A stretch of DNA of 9,006 nucleotides. It comes from Opitutia bacterium. Its GTDB lineage: Bacteria; Verrucomicrobiota; Verrucomicrobiia; Opitutales; Opitutaceae. Position numbers and translations under genes: made by a program. The DNA lies in contig JANXWT010000005.1 in NCBI GenBank assembly GCA_025351035.1, positions 1-9,006 of the forward strand, in the 5' to 3' direction. The notes under the pieces are model-generated. The model was given only the letters and a program-made list of their open reading frames with translations, was not told the origin of the DNA and ran no database searches. Shown here one piece after another: positions 5,278 through 9,006 of this stretch (position 1 is its first letter; every line of letters begins with the position of its first letter).

Positions 5278-7800
5278 ATGGAACCGATGAACAACTTCAC
5301 ACCGCGCGCCCAGCAAGTGCTCGCTTTGGCCCGCAAGGAAGCCGACCGCTTCCACCATAATTACGTGGGCACCGAGCACCTTCTGCTCGGGTTGATCAAA
5401 TTGGGGCAGGGCGTCGCCGTGAGCGTGCTCCAGAAGATGGGCCTTGAGTTGGAGACTGTCCGTGCCGAAGTGGAAAAACAGGTGGGCATCGGCCAGGAAT
5501 CCAAGACACCCGCCGGGAGCATTCCTTACACGCCGCGCGTCAAGAAAGTCCTCGCGCTCGCCGGCAAGGAGGCGAAGACCCTCAACCATTCCTACGTCGG
5601 CACCGAGCACATCCTCCTCGGCCTCCTCCGCGAAGGCGAGGGCGTGGCCGCCCGCGTGCTCAAGACCCTCGACATCGACATCGAGCGCACCCGCAACGAA
5701 ATTCTCCGCGAACTCGACCCGCAGTTCTCCGCCGGTCAGAGCGGCGAAGGCACCGGCACTCCCGCTGGCGGTGAGGAAGTTGCTTCGCGCGGCAATCCCG
5801 AGGACAAGAAGGAGGTCAAGACACCGGCGCTGAAGGCGTTTGGCCGCGACCTTACCGAGCTGGCCCGCAAGGGCGAGATGGACCCCGTCGTCGGACGCAA
5901 GAGCGAGATCAGCCGCGTCATCCAGATTCTCTGCCGCCGCACCAAGAACAACCCCGTGCTCGTCGGCGAGGCCGGCGTCGGCAAGACCGCCATCGTTGAG
6001 GGCCTCGCGCAGGAAATCGCCAAGGGCAACGTCCCGGAAATCCTCGCCGACAAGAAAGTCATCACGCTCGACCTCGCGCTGATGGTCGCCGGCACGAAAT
6101 ACCGCGGCCAGTTCGAGGAGCGTATCAAGGCCGTGATGGACGAGATCAAGCGCTCCAAAAACGTCATTATCTTTATCGACGAGATGCACACCATCGTCGG
6201 CGCCGGCGCCGCCGAGGGCGCGATGGACGCCTCGAATATTTTCAAGCCCGCCCTTTCGCGCGGCGAGCTGCAGTGCATCGGCGCGACCACGCTCAACGAA
6301 TACCGCAAATACATCGAGAAGGACAGCGCCCTCGACCGCCGCTTCCAGATGGTCAAGGTTGAGGCTCCGTCCGTCAACGACACCATCCTCATCCTCAAGG
6401 GCATTCGCGGCAAATACGAGGAGCACCACAAAGCCGTCTTCACCGACAAGGCGATTGAGGCTGCCGCCAAACTCTCCGACCGTTACATCACCGGCCGCTT
6501 TCTCCCCGACAAGGCCATCGACGTCATGGACGAGGCCGGCTCGCGAGCCCGCATCACCTCGCTCAATCGACCGCCCGAGATCGAAGCCCTCACGAAGGAG
6601 ATCGACGAGGTCTGCGTGCAGAAGGAGCAGGCCATCGCCGCCCAGCATTTCGAAGAGGCCGCCAAATTCCGCGACCGCGAAAAACAGCTCCGCCTCAAGC
6701 AGGAACAACTCATCACCGACTGGAAAAAGACCCGCGACGAAAACCGCATCACCGTCGACGAGGAGCAGATGGCCTACATCGTGGCTGAGTGGACCGGCAT
6801 CCCGCTCAGTCGTCTGGAGAAGAAGGAAAGCGAGAAGCTGCTCGTCCTCGAAGGCGAGCTGCAGAAGAACATTGTCGGCCAGGATCTGGCTACCATCGCG
6901 ATCGCCCGCGCGCTGCGCCGTTCGCGCGCCGACCTCAAGGATCCGCGCCGCCCGATCGGCTCGTTCATGTTTCTCGGACCGACCGGCGTGGGCAAGACGG
7001 AGCTCGCCAAACAGCTCGCCGCGCAAATCTTCGGCTCGCAGGACGCAATCGTGCAGATCGACATGTCGGAATACATGGAGAAATTCTCCGTCTCGCGTCT
7101 CATTGGCTCGCCTCCGGGCTATGTTGGCTATGAGGAGGGCGGTCAGCTCACGGAGTCGGTCCGCCGCCGGCCGTATTCCGTCATCCTCTTCGACGAAATC
7201 GAGAAGGGCCACCCCGACGTCATCCAGCTCTTGCTGCAAATTCTGGAGGACGGTCGGCTCACCGACTCGCTCGGCCGCACCGTGGATTTCCGCAACACCA
7301 TCATCATCATGACGACCAATGTCGGCGCGGCGCTCATCCAGCGCCAGACGACGATGGGCTTCGCCGCCGCCGGTTCGTCTGATTTCAGCGACCAGGAAAA
7401 ACTGAAGGAGAAAGTGCTCGAGGAGGCCAAGCGCATCTTCAAGCCCGAGTTCCTCAACCGCATCAACGATCTCGTGGTCTTCCGGTCGCTCAGCAAGGAC
7501 GACCTCCTCAAGATCGTGGACATTGAACTCGCCAAAGTCTCGCAGCGGCTCGCCGCGCGACATATCCTTCTCGATTTCTCGGCCGAGACGAAGGTCCTCT
7601 TCATCGAGAAAGGCTACGACGAAAAATACGGTGCGCGCCCGCTGCGCCGGGCCGTCGAGCACCTTCTCGAAGACCCGCTCGCCGAGGCCATGCTGCGCGG
7701 TGATGTCAAGGAAGGCGACCCGATCATGGTCGTGCGCAACGGCGACAAGCTTGAGTTCCGCGCGAAGTCGCCGGCCGCCGGCAGCGGCGTTTCCTCGTAA
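5278..7800 (+). CDS. clpC: ClpC-type AAA+ unfoldase, ATP-binding subunit of Clp protease
   Basis: Hexameric ATP-driven unfoldase that feeds substrates to ClpP; with McsB it degrades arginine-phosphorylated proteins. The protein has 840 residues. Domains: a double Clp N-repeat (about 4-70 and 82-146, each with a YVGTEH motif), a charged linker (150-182), AAA+ module 1 with Walker A GEAGVGKT (230-237), Walker B IFIDE (298-302) and the paired arginines at 354-355, then a short middle domain with a UVR motif (about 435-490, FEEAAKFRDREKQL). AAA+ module 2 has Walker A GPTGVGKT (567-574), Walker B ILFDE (636-640) and sensor 2 GARPLRR (785-791). The MGF tripeptide (693-695) is in the position of the VGF/IGF ClpP-docking loop. 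The short single middle domain separates it from ClpB; the N-repeats and UVR motif separate it from ClpA. The start is ATG 5278; ATG 5287 is a possible alternative. No clpP is in the window. Confidence 0.97.
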   Translation: MEPMNNFTPRAQQVLALARKEADRFHHNYVGTEHLLLGLIKLGQGVAVSVLQKMGLELETVRAEVEKQVGIGQESKTPAGSIPYTPRVKKVLALAGKEAKTLNHSYVGTEHILLGLLREGEGVAARVLKTLDIDIERTRNEILRELDPQFSAGQSGEGTGTPAGGEEVASRGNPEDKKEVKTPALKAFGRDLTELARKGEMDPVVGRKSEISRVIQILCRRTKNNPVLVGEAGVGKTAIVEGLAQEIAKGNVPEILADKKVITLDLALMVAGTKYRGQFEERIKAVMDEIKRSKNVIIFIDEMHTIVGAGAAEGAMDASNIFKPALSRGELQCIGATTLNEYRKYIEKDSALDRRFQMVKVEAPSVNDTILILKGIRGKYEEHHKAVFTDKAIEAAAKLSDRYITGRFLPDKAIDVMDEAGSRARITSLNRPPEIEALTKEIDEVCVQKEQAIAAQHFEEAAKFRDREKQLRLKQEQLITDWKKTRDENRITVDEEQMAYIVAEWTGIPLSRLEKKESEKLLVLEGELQKNIVGQDLATIAIARALRRSRADLKDPRRPIGSFMFLGPTGVGKTELAKQLAAQIFGSQDAIVQIDMSEYMEKFSVSRLIGSPPGYVGYEEGGQLTESVRRRPYSVILFDEIEKGHPDVIQLLLQILEDGRLTDSLGRTVDFRNTIIIMTTNVGAALIQRQTTMGFAAAGSSDFSDQEKLKEKVLEEAKRIFKPEFLNRINDLVVFRSLSKDDLLKIVDIELAKVSQRLAARHILLDFSAETKVLFIEKGYDEKYGARPLRRAVEHLLEDPLAEAMLRGDVKEGDPIMVVRNGDKLEFRAKSPAAGSGVSS

Positions 7801-7887
7801 CGGCGGTGTGGAGCTTTTGGCCGCGCTGACTGAACGGGTCGTCGTTCGGGCGTTGGCACGACGCGAAGGTGCAGCATTCCTGCGCGC

Positions 7888-8583
7888 ATGGAAACTACAG
7901 TGACTCTAGCGGATTGGCGCACGCAGTATCGCAACAGCCAGCCGCTCGCTGTGGCGGAGCTGCTGCTGCTCGCCGCACTGCTCTCGCTCCAATTCATGAA
8001 TTTCGGAATCCAAATCTCGCCGACACTGATGGTGCTCGGCTGGCTCTCGCTGCTGCTGCGGCGGATCGGCTGGAAAGGCATTGGAATGGGCAAGCCCGCG
8101 ATGGGGTGGACCCGCACGTTGATCTGGGGGGTGGTGGGCGGTGTGCTCGCGGATAGCCTCAGCACTTGGGTGGTCGGACCAACGGTCCAACATTTTACCG
8201 GAAGCCTCCCAGATGTTAGCTCGTTCCGGGCCTTGACTGGAAATGTGAGCAGGTCGCTTCTCATGTTGACCATTGGTTGGACCTTCGCCGCGTTCGGCGA
8301 GGAAATCATCTTCCGAGGCTATTTGTGCAATCGGCTGACTGACGTAGTGGGCAATAGTCGTGCAGGTTGGACTCTGGCTCTGGCGTTCAGCAGCGTGTTC
8401 TTCGGATTGCTGCACAGCTACCAAGGTGTCTCCGGCATGATCGACGTTTCCATCAGTGGTGCGCTATTCGGCTTCGGTTACTACCTGAGTGGCCGGAATC
8501 TCTGGGTGGCGATATTGATGCACGGCATTGCCGACACGATCGGCGTGGTGAAATTCTACTTCGGCATCTATCCCGGAGCTTAG
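7888..8583 (+). CDS. CPBP-family (CAAX/Abi) intramembrane metalloprotease
   Basis: A 231-residue integral membrane protein with about six or seven hydrophobic segments (near 20-38, 44-59, 76-98, 122-137, 160-176, 186-200 and 205-224). It carries the three CPBP catalytic motifs: FGEEIIFRGYL with E138, E139 and R143; FFGLLH with H176; and MHGIADT with H212 and D216. These residues form the metal site of Rce1-type glutamate-dependent intramembrane proteases. Bacterial relatives act in peptide maturation, immunity to self-made bacteriocins or membrane protein processing, and the substrate here is unknown. The gene lies 87 bp after clpC in the same direction. The gap shows only a weak hairpin (GAACG/CGTTC, 7832-7847) without a T run, so read-through from the stress operon is possible. 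No bacteriocin-like small ORF is evident next to it. The start at 7888 gives a short hydrophilic N-terminus; no Shine-Dalgarno site is seen. Confidence 0.93.
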   Translation: METTVTLADWRTQYRNSQPLAVAELLLLAALLSLQFMNFGIQISPTLMVLGWLSLLLRRIGWKGIGMGKPAMGWTRTLIWGVVGGVLADSLSTWVVGPTVQHFTGSLPDVSSFRALTGNVSRSLLMLTIGWTFAAFGEEIIFRGYLCNRLTDVVGNSRAGWTLALAFSSVFFGLLHSYQGVSGMIDVSISGALFGFGYYLSGRNLWVAILMHGIADTIGVVKFYFGIYPGA

Positions 8584-8624
8584 TCGCGGCAGCACGGCGG
8601 CGGTGAACGCGCCATCCGGATTGC

Positions 8625-9006
8625 ATGCGGCCCGTGCATCGGTTTGCTCGCGGGGTGTCCCTGCGCCTCGCTCTCCTGTTAGGCTTTTGTGCCGTCCCGC
8701 GCCTTTGCGGGGCGATGGAAGAAATCAGCGCGGCGGAAATTGCCCGCGGGCCGTCACCGCAACGAATCGCCGCACTCGTCGACGAAGCCGCGACGCGCGG
8801 CTGGGGCGCGTTGGTCGAGCCGCTGCGCACGGCCGCGATGTCCGCTTACGAGACGCGGCCCGAGCAGGCGCAGGCTTGGTATTTTCTCTATCGTTGGGCC
8901 GCTCTGCTCGGCCAGCCGGAGAGCAAGGCGCTGCCGGCGTGGATTGACGCCGTCAACCGCGCCAAGGCCGGACATCCGAACATGTCGGCAAATTACCATG
9001 CGAGCG
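8625..9006 (+). CDS. Putative exported protein of unknown function, 5' part only
   Basis: An open frame of 127 codons runs from ATG 8625 to the window edge without a stop. It is the only frame here with sensible codon use and composition. The N-terminus looks like a signal peptide: basic MRPVHRFARG, then a hydrophobic stretch (about 11-23, SLRLALLLGFCAV), then RLCGA with possible signal peptidase I cleavage before MEEIS (residue 31). Cys22 does not sit in a good lipobox. The mature part seen so far is Ala-rich and probably helical, with two Trp-containing stretches, GWGALVEPLRTAAM (about 60-73) and AQAWYFLYRWAALLGQPESKALPAWIDAV. I do not recognise a family. It begins 41 bp after the protease gene in the same direction, so it may be in the same transcript. 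Confidence 0.7.
   Translation, partial: MRPVHRFARGVSLRLALLLGFCAVPRLCGAMEEISAAEIARGPSPQRIAALVDEAATRGWGALVEPLRTAAMSAYETRPEQAQAWYFLYRWAALLGQPESKALPAWIDAVNRAKAGHPNMSANYHAS

Noticed and set aside
5266..7662. A 798-codon open frame antisense to clpC
   Set aside because: Its codons are in register with those of clpC, so its stops would need sense TTA, CTA or TCA codons, which GC-rich codon use avoids. The translation is a repetitive Leu/Asp/Glu/Arg/Val-rich sequence without recognisable domains, while the sense strand is unambiguous ClpC.
7832..7847. A hairpin (GAACG/CGTTC) between clpC and the CPBP gene as a terminator
   Set aside because: The stem has only five base pairs and no T run follows it, so it does not qualify as a rho-independent terminator.
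8603..8947. A 114-codon plus-strand frame near the right end
   Set aside because: It is Arg/Ala-rich and out of frame with the open signal-peptide-bearing frame from 8625, which has better codon use and stays open to the edge.

Overview
The window is GC-rich chromosomal DNA carrying seven recognisable genes, an unidentified gene cut by the right edge, and a strand switch near 3.5 kb. The gene set suggests a diderm bacterium, most likely of the Verrucomicrobiota (Opitutaceae-like) or a neighbouring PVC lineage. The hints are a stand-alone prepilin-type protein with a degenerate C-terminal H-x9-DG-like motif, few clear Shine-Dalgarno sites, and an McsA-McsB-ClpC cluster without CtsR. The taxonomic placement is inference and rests on no marker gene.

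Left part (1-3470, minus strand), in order of transcription: a stand-alone type IV/type II pseudopilin-like secreted protein; a rho-independent terminator; a family II (DHH/DHHA2) manganese-type inorganic pyrophosphatase with inserted CBS-DRTGG-CBS regulatory domains; and, 48 bp downstream, glutaminyl-tRNA synthetase (glnS), whose 3' part lies outside the window. glnS carries about 60 extra residues compared with E. coli GlnRS. The second half of this insert is encoded by a palindrome-rich, repeat-flanked DNA segment that looks like a mobile repeat tolerated in frame.

Right part (3664-9006, plus strand): a tight mcsA-mcsB-clpC cluster for phosphoarginine-dependent protein quality control, consisting of the zinc-finger activator, the protein arginine kinase and the AAA+ unfoldase. 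The repressor gene ctsR that starts this operon in Firmicutes is absent from the window. A CPBP-family (CAAX/Abi-type) intramembrane metalloprotease follows 87 bp after clpC with no clear terminator between, and then comes the start of a putative exported protein of unknown function. The 193 bp between the pilin-like gene and mcsA should hold the divergent promoters, but I see no convincing CtsR box, CIRCE element or sigma-70 promoter there.

I find no clearly new multi-gene system. The items most worth a second look are the in-frame palindromic insert in glnS, the CtsR-less McsAB-ClpC cluster with its downstream membrane protease, and the terminator placed just upstream of the pyrophosphatase gene.
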